Shown here piece after piece: positions 53,283 to 62,400 of a DNA stretch of 64,000 nucleotides (position 1 is its first letter; every line of letters starts with the position of its first letter). The DNA comes from Pseudogulbenkiania ferrooxidans 2002. Its GTDB lineage: Bacteria > Pseudomonadota > Gammaproteobacteria > Burkholderiales > Chromobacteriaceae. The translations under genes and the position numbers were made by a program. The DNA is taken from contig NZ_ACIS01000003.1 in NCBI RefSeq assembly GCF_000174355.1, positions 124,001 to 188,000 of the forward strand, written 5' to 3'. The notes below the pieces were generated by a model. That model was not told the origin of the DNA, ran no database searches, and saw only the letters and a program-made list of their open reading frames with translations.

Positions 53283-54230
53283 ATGGACGATGCCATGCAG
53301 TTACCCGAAGAAGTCCTGCAACCCCTCATCGACACCCTGCCCGGCGGGGTGCTGCTGATCGATGCCGACGATAGCCGCATCATTCACGCCAACCAGCTGT
53401 CGTCCATCCTGCTCGGGATACCCTACAACGAACTGGCCGGCCAGCCGTTCTTCCCCTTCCTCGCCGACGATCCGGATGGACGGATACTGATGCAGGCGCT
53501 GGAACAGCGTGGCATGCTCTACAACCATCCCTGTCTGCTGCGCTCATCCAGCGGCCGCCCCTTCCAGGTCTCGCTGCTGATGCGCCGCCTGCCGCAGATC
53601 GATCGCCCGCTGCTGGTGGTCAGCTTCAGCGACCAGTCGGAAAACAAGATTCTCGGCCAGTTGCTCGATTACGAACGCCAGCTGCTCAACCGCACCCTCA
53701 AGCTGGTCAAGACGCTACGCGAAGAAATCCAGCAACACGAGATGGAAGATTCGATCAGTGGCGTGATGGGTATCCGCTCGCTGATGAGCAATACCCAGAC
53801 CGAGGTGGGGCGCGCCCACCGCTATGGCAGCCCCCTCGCCGGCCTGCTGCTGCGGCTCGACGAGCCCGACCCGAAGACCGATCAGGAAAACGACAACAGC
53901 CTCTCTCACCTGCACCAGCTGACCAGTAGCCTGTGCATCCAGGCTTCGCGCGAGAGCGACCTGATCGCCAAGCGCGAAGACGGCGCCCTGGTGATGATTC
54001 TGCCCAACACCACGCTGGATGGCAGCAAGCTCTTCGCCCTGCGCCTGCTGCGCTCGCTGTCGCAGTTGACGCTGGTGCGCAATGGCAGGGAAGAGCATCA
54101 CACAGCCAGCATCGGCGGCAGCAGCCTGCGGCAGGAGGAACGCTCGCCCAAGGCCATGCTGGAAAGAATGGATCTGGCGCTGCAGGTCGCCCAGGCACGC
54201 GGCGGCAACCAACTGATCATGCAAAGCTGA
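53283..54230 (+). CDS. PAS protein with a degenerate GGDEF domain
   Basis: A 315-residue cytoplasmic protein. PAS is about residues 8-125 (LIDTLPGGVLLIDADDSRIIHANQ), then a coiled coil (130-165) and a GGDEF-like fold (about 170-312). Where RxGGDEF should be, the sequence is KREDGALVMILP, so synthesis of c-di-GMP is not expected. It may act as an inactive partner of the upstream cyclase, 111 bp away. Start ATG 53283, or ATG 53295 in frame. Confidence 0.75.
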   Translation: MDDAMQLPEEVLQPLIDTLPGGVLLIDADDSRIIHANQLSSILLGIPYNELAGQPFFPFLADDPDGRILMQALEQRGMLYNHPCLLRSSSGRPFQVSLLMRRLPQIDRPLLVVSFSDQSENKILGQLLDYERQLLNRTLKLVKTLREEIQQHEMEDSISGVMGIRSLMSNTQTEVGRAHRYGSPLAGLLLRLDEPDPKTDQENDNSLSHLHQLTSSLCIQASRESDLIAKREDGALVMILPNTTLDGSKLFALRLLRSLSQLTLVRNGREEHHTASIGGSSLRQEERSPKAMLERMDLALQVAQARGGNQLIMQS

Positions 54231-54237
54231 AATGACG

Positions 54238-54263
54238 AGGGGGCCATTCGGCCCCCTGTTCTG
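54238..54263. terminator. Rho-independent terminator shared by convergent genes
   Basis: AGGGGGCC, loop ATTC, GGCCCCCT (54238-54245, 54250-54257), followed by GTTCTG. It lies between the PAS protein and mpl ends. The T-tract is poor. Confidence 0.7.
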
Positions 54264-54305
54264 ATACGGCATGGCCCGCGCGCGGCCAGGCGTGCCCCTC
54301 AGCCT

Positions 54306-55682
54306 TTAACGTACCGCGAGCGCATCCAGCAGTTTCTGGTGAATGCCGCCGAAACCGCCGTTGCTCATCACCAGCACGTGGCTTCCCGGCTCGGCCCGGG
54401 CCACGATGGCCGCGATCAGCCGCTCCAGATCGTTGAAGCTCGCCGCCTTGTCACCCAGCGGCGCCAGCGCCTCGGCCGGATCCCAGCCCAGGTTGGCACC
54501 GTAGCAGAACACCTGGTCAGCCTCCGTCAATGCCCCCGGTAGTGCCGCTTTCATGGTGCCCAGCTTCATGGTGTTGGAGCGCGGCTCCAGCACGGCCAGG
54601 ATCGGGCTTCGGCCAACCTTGCGGCGCAAGCCTTCCAGCGTGGTGGCAATGGCGGTGGGATGGTGCGCGAAGTCGTCGTACACCGTGACACCGGCCGCCA
54701 CGCCGCGCACTTCCATGCGCCGCTTCACGTTCTGGAAACGTGCCAGGGCATTGATGGCATCCTTCACCGCGACACCGGCATGGCGTGCGGCGGCGATGGC
54801 CGCCAGCGCGTTGAGGCGGTTGTGCTCGCCCAGCAGGTCCCAGCGCACCCGCCCCTGCAACTCGCCGCCCAGCAGCACATCGAAATGCCCCTGATCGTCC
54901 ACGTCGGCCAACTGCCAGCCGGCTTCGACGCCGAAGCGCTCCACCGGCGTCCAGCAGCCATGCTCCAGTACCTCGTCCAGGCTCGCCTCGCGGCCATTGC
55001 TGATCAAGCGGCCGTTACCCGGCACGGTGCGCACCAGGTGGTGGAACTGGGTCTGGATCGCCGCCAGGTCGGCAAAGATGTCGGCGTGGTCGAATTCCAG
55101 GTTGTTGAGCACCGCCGTGCGCGGGTGGTAGTGGACAAACTTGGAGCGCTTGTCGAAGAAGGCGGTATCGTACTCGTCAGCCTCGATCACGAAGAACGGG
55201 CTGCGGCTCGCCGGATCGAGCGCCGGCGCACCCGGCAGGCGTGCCGAGATGCCGAAATTCTGCGGGATGCCGCCGATCAGGAAGCCCGGCGCGAGACCGG
55301 CGTCCTCCAGAATCCACGCCAGCATCGAACTGGTAGTGGTCTTGCCGTGCGTCCCGGCCACCGCCAGCACCCACTTGTCGGCCAGCACGTTCTCCGCCAG
55401 CCACTGCGGGCCGGAAATGTACGGCAGGCCGCGGTTCATGATCTCTTCCATCAGCGGCGTGCCGCGCTTGACGACGTTCCCGATCACGTACACGTCGGCG
55501 CCGATGGCCAGTTGTTCCGTCCCGAAGCCCTGGGTCAGCGCGATGCCCATGGCCTCGAGCTGGGTGCTCATCGGCGGATAAACGTTGGCGTCGCAACCGG
55601 TCACCTTGTGGCCGGCCTGCTGGGCGATGGCGGCAAGACCTCCCATGAAGGTGCCGCAGATTCCGAGGATGTGGATATGCAT
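54306..55682 (-). CDS. mpl: UDP-MurNAc:L-Ala-gamma-D-Glu-meso-DAP ligase Mpl
   Basis: A 458-residue Mur ligase for peptidoglycan recycling. MHIHILGICGTFMGGLAAIA is the UDP-binding start (the Mpl form of the MurC GxGxxG motif), AGTHGKTTTSSM the ATP P-loop, EADEYDTAFFDKRSKF and NLEFDHADIF the catalytic and carbamylated-Lys region, and DDFAHHPTAI the C-domain. Monocistronic; an uptake-like 9-mer lies inside at 54608-54616. Confidence 0.96.
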   Translation of the reverse strand: MHIHILGICGTFMGGLAAIAQQAGHKVTGCDANVYPPMSTQLEAMGIALTQGFGTEQLAIGADVYVIGNVVKRGTPLMEEIMNRGLPYISGPQWLAENVLADKWVLAVAGTHGKTTTSSMLAWILEDAGLAPGFLIGGIPQNFGISARLPGAPALDPASRSPFFVIEADEYDTAFFDKRSKFVHYHPRTAVLNNLEFDHADIFADLAAIQTQFHHLVRTVPGNGRLISNGREASLDEVLEHGCWTPVERFGVEAGWQLADVDDQGHFDVLLGGELQGRVRWDLLGEHNRLNALAAIAAARHAGVAVKDAINALARFQNVKRRMEVRGVAAGVTVYDDFAHHPTAIATTLEGLRRKVGRSPILAVLEPRSNTMKLGTMKAALPGALTEADQVFCYGANLGWDPAEALAPLGDKAASFNDLERLIAAIVARAEPGSHVLVMSNGGFGGIHQKLLDALAVR

Positions 55683-55814
55683 GAAGAAGAAAGTCCAGGA
55701 CTAGCGCGGCGCTGACGCGCCCAAAGCGGCTAGCTTACGCGGGATTGTCGCCCCCCTCAAGCCAGCCCCAAGCCGGCAACACCCCACGCCATGAGGCGAG
55801 CGGTGACCGACAGC

Positions 55815-57212
55815 TCAGAAAAACAGCCAGGTCAGCCCCGCAAACAGCGGCAGCAGGATGACGCCCGCCCACAGCAGGAAGCCGAAGAACCCGGGCATCG
55901 CCACCCCGCGCTGCTCGGCGATCGCCTTGACCATGAAATTGGGCGCGTTACCGATATACGTCATCGCGCCCATGAACACCGCCCCCATCGAAATCGCCAG
56001 CAGCGTCTGCGGCAACTCCTTCATCAGCAGCTGGGCATCGCCGGCGGCAAGGTTGAAGAACACCAGGTAGGTCGGCGCATTGTCGAGGAAGCTCGACAAC
56101 AACCCGGTAAGCCAGAAGTACATGGCATTCACCGGCATGCCGTCCTCGCCCGAGACCAGCGCCACCAGCGCCGCCAGATGCCCGTCGCTGCCGGCACGCA
56201 GAATGGCGATGGCGGGCACGATGGTGATGAAGATGCCGGCGAACAACTTGCCCACCTCGAGCATCGGCGCCCAGTTGAAATCGTTGCCGGCGCGCACCTG
56301 GCGCGGGGTCAGCGCCAGCGAGAGCAGCGCGATCAGCAGCAGGATCAGGTCGCGCACCGCGTTCTGCAGCTCAAGCGGCGTGCCGAGAACGTCGATGCTC
56401 AGCCCCGGCTTCCAGAGGCCGGACAGCAGCACCGCCCCGACCACCCCGGCGATCAGCAGGAAATTGAACTGGCCGTACAGCTTGAGCGGCGTGTCCGGCG
56501 ACGGGTCGCGCGGCAGCACGCCCTCCTTGCGGTAGTAGTAGCTGTCCACCAGGTAGAACACGGCCAGCAGCGCCAGGGCCGCCGCCAGCACCGGCAGCCC
56601 CATGTGCCGGACAGTCCAGAAGAAATCCACCCCCTTCAGAAAGCCGAGGAACAGCGGCGGGTCGCCCAGCGGCGTCAGCCCGCCGCCGACGTTGGCCACC
56701 AGGAAGATGAAGAACACCACCACGTGCACGTTGTGACGGCGGTTGTCGTTGGCCTTGAGCAAGGGGCGGATCAGCAGCATGGCCGCGCCGGTGGTGCCCA
56801 TCACCGACGCCAGCAAGGTGCCGGCTGCCAGCAAGGCGGTATTGAGCCGGGGCGAGCCGTGCAGGTTGCCCCACAGCAGGATGCCGCCCGACACCGTGTA
56901 GAGCGTCAGCAGCAGCACGATGAAGGGCAGGTATTCGGCCAGCAGCGCATGCACGACCAGGGACGCCATGCTGCCTGGGCCGAAGGCCAGGGTAAACGGC
57001 AACAGGAACAGCACGCTCCACAGCGCCGTGATCTTGCCGAAGTGGTGATGCCAGAGCCCTGGAGCAAAGATCGGGAACAAGGCAATCGACAGCAGGATGC
57101 CGCAGAACGGCAGCGCCCACAGCAGGCTCAACGAAGCGCCGTCGAGCTCGGCGGCCTGCGCCAGCGCAGGCAACAGCGACAGCAAGGCAGACGCCAGCAG
57201 TTTCCGGGTCAT
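55815..57212 (-). CDS. nhaD: Sodium/proton antiporter NhaD
   Basis: A 465-residue inner-membrane protein with about 12-13 helices: WALPFCGILLSIALFP, IVLLLTLYTVSGGILLWGN, VMGTTGAAMLLIRP, LVANVGGGLTPLGDPPLFLGFL and IGNAPNFMVKAIAEQRGVAMP. The GGGLTPLGDPPLF and DNAPTYL motifs are those of the NhaD group of the ion-transporter superfamily. It exports Na+ or Li+ in exchange for protons. Confidence 0.95.
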   Translation of the reverse strand: MTRKLLASALLSLLPALAQAAELDGASLSLLWALPFCGILLSIALFPIFAPGLWHHHFGKITALWSVLFLLPFTLAFGPGSMASLVVHALLAEYLPFIVLLLTLYTVSGGILLWGNLHGSPRLNTALLAAGTLLASVMGTTGAAMLLIRPLLKANDNRRHNVHVVVFFIFLVANVGGGLTPLGDPPLFLGFLKGVDFFWTVRHMGLPVLAAALALLAVFYLVDSYYYRKEGVLPRDPSPDTPLKLYGQFNFLLIAGVVGAVLLSGLWKPGLSIDVLGTPLELQNAVRDLILLLIALLSLALTPRQVRAGNDFNWAPMLEVGKLFAGIFITIVPAIAILRAGSDGHLAALVALVSGEDGMPVNAMYFWLTGLLSSFLDNAPTYLVFFNLAAGDAQLLMKELPQTLLAISMGAVFMGAMTYIGNAPNFMVKAIAEQRGVAMPGFFGFLLWAGVILLPLFAGLTWLFF

Positions 57213-57431
57213 CGTATCTCCTGGAAAAAATAAAGACTCTCCGGCCCTGAATCAGTCGTGGGCGAGGAAGGTGAAGGTGAACGCCCCGGAGACAACGATG
57301 CCGCTGTCCGGGCAGAAGGCCGCCGTCGGCCAATGAAACCGGCGCACAGGCCGCACGGTGCTGCGCCTTGAGTCCGGCCGCCCAGGCGGAAGAAAGTTCC
57401 GCACCGAACGGACACGACGGTCGCCGGCACT

Positions 57432-59693
57432 TCAGGCAATCGGCTGCCCCGCTCCGCTTCCCCGTTCCGCCACCGCGGTGACGTCGTAACAGCGGACGGT
57501 ATTGCGTCCCGCCTTCTTGGCCCGGTACAGGGCGATGTCGGCGTGCTTGAGCAGTTCATCCCGGGTTTTCTGCTCACCCAGGAACAGGCTGATGCCGATG
57601 CTGGGCGAGCTGCGATACGGCTGACCCTTGAGCACATAGGGCTGGTTGAGCGCGGTGCGGATCTTCTCCGCCACACGTTCGGCCTGGAACGCCGCCGGCA
57701 GCAGTTCGCCGCCCAGCCGCTCCAGCATCACCACGAACTCGTCACCGCCGAGACGGGCCACGGTATCCTCCTCGCGCACCGCCTCCACCAGCCGACGGGC
57801 CACCTCGACCAGCAGCACATCGCCAACGTCATGCCCGAGGGTATCGTTGAGCGCCTTGAAATGATCCAGGTCGATGAACAGCACGACGCCGTGGCTGCGC
57901 TGCCGCGCACTCTTGGCAAACGCCTGGGCCAGGCGGTCGTGCAGCAAGCGGCGGTTGGCGAGACCCGTCAGTGGATCGTAGAACGCCAGGCGGTGGATTT
58001 CCGCCTCGGCCTGCTTGCGTTCGGTCACATCCTGGAACGTCACCACCACCCCGCTCAGCCGTCCCGGCTCCCCGATCGGCGACACCGTCAGCATGGCCGG
58101 AAAACCACGGCCGTCCCGACGCAGGAACCACGCCTCGCAGCCCCGCCGCGGCAAGCCGTCCGCCAGGGTTTGCCGCACCGGACACGCGTTCGGCCGGTCA
58201 TCGGCCACCTGCTCCGGGTGCCGCCAAGGAGGCACCTGGCCGATCAGTTCGTCGGCACTGTAACCCAGCATGCGCTGCGCGGCCGGATTGATGAAGGTGA
58301 GGCGTTCCTGCTCGTCGAGGCCGTAGATGCCCTCGCCCGCCGCCATCAACAGCAGCTCGTTGCGCTGCGACAGGCGCTCGATCTCGCGCTGGGCGTTGCG
58401 CTCTTCGGTGACGTCCCTGCTGATGACGATCAGCCCCTTGCGACGGCCATCGCTCTCGAAAATCGGCACCTTGCGCACCTCGAACTGGTGCAGTCGCCCT
58501 TCGGCGTCACGCAGTTGCTCCTCGAACAGGCATAACTTGCCGGCCTGCCAGGCCAACTCGTCGTCGCGTTGACAAGCCGAGCTCAGCTCGTCGAATTCGG
58601 GCCTGGCGGCCCCTAAGGCCGCATCGGTGATGCCCAGCCACTCGTTGCCCTGCAACTGGAACAGGCGCCGCGCCGGGCCGTTGGTAATCAGCCAGCGGCC
58701 GGCCCCGTCCTTGAAGAAGATGGCGTCGGGCATCGCCTCGATCAAGCTGCTCAGGCGCTCCTGGCTGCTCTTGATCTCGGCTTCGGCCCGGCCGCCTTCC
58801 GCCTGCAAGGCGGTGATCAAGAGCCCGATCAATACCAATGCCACCATGAAGGCCCACAACAGCATCAGCCCCTGGTGCACATCGTTCAGGAAAAACGGTC
58901 CGCGCCCGTGCGCCGTACCCCAGGTCGCGATCGCCGACAACAGCAGCGCCGCCAGCGAAGCCCCGGTGACACCAAAGCGCAAGGCCGCCCAGACCGCTAG
59001 CGGCAGCGTGAGGAAGACCAGGGGCAGCGCCCCTGTGCCCTGCCCGGCATTGAGGATGAAGGCGCCCCAGGCCACCAGCAACGTCACCAGGCACCACACC
59101 GCCAGCTCGGAGCGGCGACAGGAGAGGGACTGCCGGCTGCTCCGGCTGATGGTGAGCAGCAGCGGGCCGGCCAGCAGGATGCCGACGGTGTCGCCCAGCC
59201 ACCAGGTGAGCCAGGCCCTGCGGGCGAGTTCAGCCGGGACCAGCCCGGTCAGCCACAGACTCGCCACTCCGCCGGAGGCGGTCAGCAGCATGCCGCTGCC
59301 GGCTCCCAGGACAAACAGGGCGACATCCTTCTGGCGGTCGAAAGTACGGTGGAAATCGAGACGCTGCAGCAGCCACCAGGTGGCGAGCGGCCCCAGGGTA
59401 TTGCCGAGGGAAATGCTGCCAGCGACCAGCCACGACGAACCGATCGAGAGGTTGACCAGCAACGCGCCAAGCCAGACCCCCGACCAGTAGCGCGCCCCCC
59501 AGCGCACCAGCGCGGCCACGGCAATGCCGGTCGGCAGCCAGACCAGGGTGATGTTGGAACCGATATAGGGAATGGCCAGGCCGAGACGCCCGCTACCGAC
59601 GTAGGCGCCGACGAGCAGCAACAAGCGCAACACGGCTTGCCCCCGCTCACTCGGGCCGGGGGCGGGAAAGGGGAATGACGCGGTGTTGGACAC
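57432..59693 (-). CDS. MASE1-PAS-PAS-GGDEF diguanylate cyclase
   Basis: A 753-residue protein starting with GTG at 59693. The MASE1 membrane sensor (about 20-300; eight helices, GSNITLVWLPTGIAVAAL) is followed by PAS 1 (about 315-430), PAS 2 (about 445-560; ending GVVVTFQDVTERKQAE) and GGDEF (about 575-735). The active loop is RLGGDEF (about 648), with REED five residues before it forming an intact RxxD inhibitory site, so feedback control is expected. Ligand of MASE1 unknown. Confidence 0.93.
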   Translation of the reverse strand: MSNTASFPFPAPGPSERGQAVLRLLLLVGAYVGSGRLGLAIPYIGSNITLVWLPTGIAVAALVRWGARYWSGVWLGALLVNLSIGSSWLVAGSISLGNTLGPLATWWLLQRLDFHRTFDRQKDVALFVLGAGSGMLLTASGGVASLWLTGLVPAELARRAWLTWWLGDTVGILLAGPLLLTISRSSRQSLSCRRSELAVWCLVTLLVAWGAFILNAGQGTGALPLVFLTLPLAVWAALRFGVTGASLAALLLSAIATWGTAHGRGPFFLNDVHQGLMLLWAFMVALVLIGLLITALQAEGGRAEAEIKSSQERLSSLIEAMPDAIFFKDGAGRWLITNGPARRLFQLQGNEWLGITDAALGAARPEFDELSSACQRDDELAWQAGKLCLFEEQLRDAEGRLHQFEVRKVPIFESDGRRKGLIVISRDVTEERNAQREIERLSQRNELLLMAAGEGIYGLDEQERLTFINPAAQRMLGYSADELIGQVPPWRHPEQVADDRPNACPVRQTLADGLPRRGCEAWFLRRDGRGFPAMLTVSPIGEPGRLSGVVVTFQDVTERKQAEAEIHRLAFYDPLTGLANRRLLHDRLAQAFAKSARQRSHGVVLFIDLDHFKALNDTLGHDVGDVLLVEVARRLVEAVREEDTVARLGGDEFVVMLERLGGELLPAAFQAERVAEKIRTALNQPYVLKGQPYRSSPSIGISLFLGEQKTRDELLKHADIALYRAKKAGRNTVRCYDVTAVAERGSGAGQPIA

Positions 59694-59856
59694 GAAATGG
59701 CTCTACGCAGGGGGTTGCCTAGCACGGGGTGGCAGTGCCGTATCAGAGTTTGGGGCGCATGCCGGAGACAGCATGCCCGCGGCCCAGCATACCATGCGCC
59801 TATTTCCTTCGGGGGAAGAAATCCCCCTCAGCATCAAGGTTATCAGTGCCGAAAAA

Positions 59857-59892
59857 CGGGTGTGGCATGGCCGCGCAGACATGCCACACCCG
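59857..59892 (-). terminator. Terminator of gloA
   Basis: A 13-pair stem, CGGGTGTGGCATG (59857-59869) and its complement (59880-59892). Read leftward it ends in TTTTT at 59852-59856, just after the gloA stop. Confidence 0.88.
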
Positions 59893-59894
59893 GC

Positions 59895-60281
59895 TTAGTG
59901 ATGCTTCTGGATGAACTCGATCTTGTAGCCGTCGGGGTCCTCGACAAAGGCGATCACGGTATGACCGTGCTTCATCGGGCCCGCCTCGCGCACCAACTTG
60001 CCCCCCTTGGCGCGCACCATGTCGCAGGCGGCGGCGGCATCGTCCACCTCGATGGCGATGTGGCCATAGGCGTTGCCGAGCTCGTAGCTGTCGGTATCCC
60101 AGTTGTGGGTCAGCTCCAGCACGGTGTGCGCCGACTCGTCGCCGTAACCGACGAAGGCCAGGGTGAAACGGCCTTCGGGGTAATCGTTGCGGCGCAGCAG
60201 GCGCATGCCCAGCACCTCTTGATAAAACGCCAGGGAACGCTCGAGATTGCCGACTCGCAGCATGGTATGCAGCAGACGCAT
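59895..60281 (-). CDS. gloA: Lactoylglutathione lyase (glyoxalase I)
   Basis: A 128-residue glyoxalase I. It converts the methylglyoxal-glutathione hemithioacetal to S-lactoylglutathione. The four metal ligands are visible: His5 (MRLLHTM), Glu56 (TVLELTHN), His74 (YGHIAIEV) and Glu122 (YKIEFIQ). Short bacterial Ni-type form. It complements the glutathione-independent DJ-1-type protein at 41002. Confidence 0.96.
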   Translation of the reverse strand: MRLLHTMLRVGNLERSLAFYQEVLGMRLLRRNDYPEGRFTLAFVGYGDESAHTVLELTHNWDTDSYELGNAYGHIAIEVDDAAAACDMVRAKGGKLVREAGPMKHGHTVIAFVEDPDGYKIEFIQKHH

Positions 60282-60307
60282 GATGTTTTCCTTCCGTAGA
60301 AATCAGA

Positions 60308-61000
60308 TCAGCCGAACGCGAACAGGGTATCGCCGTGTTGCTTCAGCCATTGCCGCGCCGTGCGCCAGTGCGGAAACAGCCGTTCGGTTTCCGACCAGAA
60401 CGCGGCGGAGTGGTTCATGTGCACCAGATGCGCCAGTTCGTGCGCCAGCACGTAGTCGAGGATGTGCGGCGGCGCCTGCACCAGCCGCCAGTTGAGGCGG
60501 ATGGCGCCGCTGGCGGAACAACTACCCCAGCGCGTGCGGGCCGAGGACAAGGAGAGCGAGGCCGGCTGGCGGCGGCTATATCGCGCCACCTCGGCGAGCC
60601 GGGAGGGAAACCGGCGCGCCGCCTCGCGCTTGAGCCAGGCGGCGACGGTGGCATCGAGCCGCTCGCGGTCATGCGCTGCGACCCCGGCCACCTGCAGGAC
60701 CCGGCCGTCGATGCGCGCCGCCGGACGCTGCCCGGCAACATGAACGATGTCGAGCGGCTCCCCGGCCAGACGCAGTTGCCGCGGCTGCGCCGCCAGTTCG
60801 GCACAACGCCTTTGTTGTTCCAGCCAGTGCTGGCGGATCCAGTCGCGGCGCTTGTCCAGGACCGCCTGCAGCAGGCTCATCGGCACCGCCGGGTGGGCGA
60901 TCAGTTCGACCCGCCCTCCCCGCACGCGGATGCCGATGCTCTGGCGCGCGCGGCGGATCAGCGCAACCGGGATGTTGCCTTCAGGCAGGCTGAGAATCAC
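60308..61000 (-). CDS. YgjP/M48-type metallopeptidase (DUF45)
   Basis: A 230-residue protein with the zinc motif AHELAHLVHMNHSAAFW (HExxH followed by NHS and a third ligand) and SSARTRWGSCSASGAIRLNWRL. It belongs to the YgjP-like group whose substrates are unknown. It starts with GTG at 61000, 20 bp inside the end of plsC, so the two are translationally coupled. Confidence 0.92.
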   Translation of the reverse strand: MILSLPEGNIPVALIRRARQSIGIRVRGGRVELIAHPAVPMSLLQAVLDKRRDWIRQHWLEQQRRCAELAAQPRQLRLAGEPLDIVHVAGQRPAARIDGRVLQVAGVAAHDRERLDATVAAWLKREAARRFPSRLAEVARYSRRQPASLSLSSARTRWGSCSASGAIRLNWRLVQAPPHILDYVLAHELAHLVHMNHSAAFWSETERLFPHWRTARQWLKQHGDTLFAFG

Positions 61001-61751
61001 CGAGCCGCCGCTTGCGCTGGTCGGGGTGAGCGAACGGACCGACGCCGCCGATTTCCAACTGGCGAGCCTCGATCCACTCTTCCGCCTCGCGCGTCATCGC
61101 CGCCGAACTCTTGTCCTGCGGCAGGATAGGCTTGCCGATCACCACGGTGATCTCGCCGGGAAACTTGCGGAACGAATTCTTGGGCCAGAACTCGCCGGCG
61201 TTGAGCGCCACCGGCACCATCGGCACGTCGAACGCCTTGGCCATGCGCGCCGCGCCCTGCTGGTAGCGGCCCGGCACGCCCGGGGGCGTGCGCGTGCCTT
61301 CCGGGAACACGGCGATCCAGTAGCCCTTGGCGATACGCTGCCGGCCCTGCTCGACGATCTGCTGGCTGGCCTTGGTCTTGGCCGAGCGGTCGATGGCGAT
61401 GGTATCGAGCAAGGCGAGGCCCCAGCCGAAGAACGGAATCCACAGCAGTTCCTTCTTGGCCACGAACACCTGCGGCGGGAAGATCGCCTGCAGGGCCAGC
61501 GTCTCCCAGCCCGACTGGTGCTTGGAGCAGATGATGGACGGCGTGTCGGGGATGTTCTCGGCGCCGACCACCTTGTAGCTCAGCCCGCAGACGTGCTTGA
61601 GCAGCCACAGCAACCCTTTCACCCAAGCCTGGGCGAAGCTGTGGCGCACGCGGTGCGGCGCGACGCAGCCCAGCAGGATCAGCAGGAAGCAGAAGGTCGT
61701 CAGGAAGGCAAGGCCCACCCAGTAGACCAGGGTACGAATCCAGATAAACAT
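60981..61751 (-). CDS. plsC: 1-acyl-sn-glycerol-3-phosphate acyltransferase PlsC
   Basis: A 256-residue membrane enzyme making phosphatidic acid. An N-terminal helix (about 5-30) is followed by the acyltransferase motifs CSKHQSGWETLAL (HX4E form of motif I), FFGWGLALLDTIAIDR, FPEGTRTPPG (motif III) and VPVALNAGEFWP (motif IV). It lies between gmhB and the YgjP-type gene on the same strand; this gmhB-plsC-DUF45 order recurs in betaproteobacteria. Confidence 0.95.
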   Translation of the reverse strand: MFIWIRTLVYWVGLAFLTTFCFLLILLGCVAPHRVRHSFAQAWVKGLLWLLKHVCGLSYKVVGAENIPDTPSIICSKHQSGWETLALQAIFPPQVFVAKKELLWIPFFGWGLALLDTIAIDRSAKTKASQQIVEQGRQRIAKGYWIAVFPEGTRTPPGVPGRYQQGAARMAKAFDVPMVPVALNAGEFWPKNSFRKFPGEITVVIGKPILPQDKSSAAMTREAEEWIEARQLEIGGVGPFAHPDQRKRRLGDSQPA

Positions 61752-61779
61752 TACGGCGCTATGCCCTCGTGAAAAACAG

Positions 61780-62322
61780 TCAGTGATGCGTTTGGATCAG
61801 GTATTCGACAGCGTCGTAGAGGTCGTCGAACACCAGCGTGCCCTCGGGCAGACCGCCCTTCTCGAAGGTCTTTTCACCCTTGCCGGTCTTGACCAGGATG
61901 GGCTGGCCGCCCATCGCGGCGATTGCCTCCAGGTCGCGCAGGCTGTCGCCAACCATCGGCAGGCCATCGGGCTTGACGTTGAAGCGCTCGGAGACTTCCT
62001 TGACCATGCCCGGCAGCGGCTTGCGGCACTCGCAGTTGTCGTCCGGGGTATGCGGACAGACCACCACGGCGTCGATGCGGCCGCCGGCCTGGTTGACCAG
62101 GCGGTGCATCTTGGTGTGCATGGCGTGCAGCGCGTGCAGGTCGAACAAGCCGCGACCGATGCCCGACTGGTTGGTCGCCACCACGATGCGCCAGCCCGCC
62201 TGGGTCAGGTTGGCGATGGCCTCCAGGCTATGGTCGAGCGGCTCCCACTCCAGCGAGTTTTTGACGAAATCGTCGCGATCCTTGTTGATCACGCCGTCAC
62301 GATCCAGGATGACTAGTTTCAT
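61780..62322 (-). CDS. gmhB: D-glycero-beta-D-manno-heptose 1,7-bisphosphate 7-phosphatase
   Basis: A 180-residue HAD phosphatase for LPS heptose synthesis: LDRDGVINKD (nucleophile Asp), ATNQSGIGRGLF, the zinc-binding CPHTPDDNCECRKP and MVGDSLRDLEAI. ATG 62322 is preferred; the frame runs open to 62388 without family sequence. It lies 78 bp after glyS and leads into plsC. Confidence 0.96.
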   Translation of the reverse strand: MKLVILDRDGVINKDRDDFVKNSLEWEPLDHSLEAIANLTQAGWRIVVATNQSGIGRGLFDLHALHAMHTKMHRLVNQAGGRIDAVVVCPHTPDDNCECRKPLPGMVKEVSERFNVKPDGLPMVGDSLRDLEAIAAMGGQPILVKTGKGEKTFEKGGLPEGTLVFDDLYDAVEYLIQTHH

Positions 62323-62400
62323 GGCAGGTTTTTTCTGTCGGTAAAACGGCCAAAGGCGCGGACCCGCCAGCCGGCCGGTCCGCGCCACGCGGTGGCAGAC

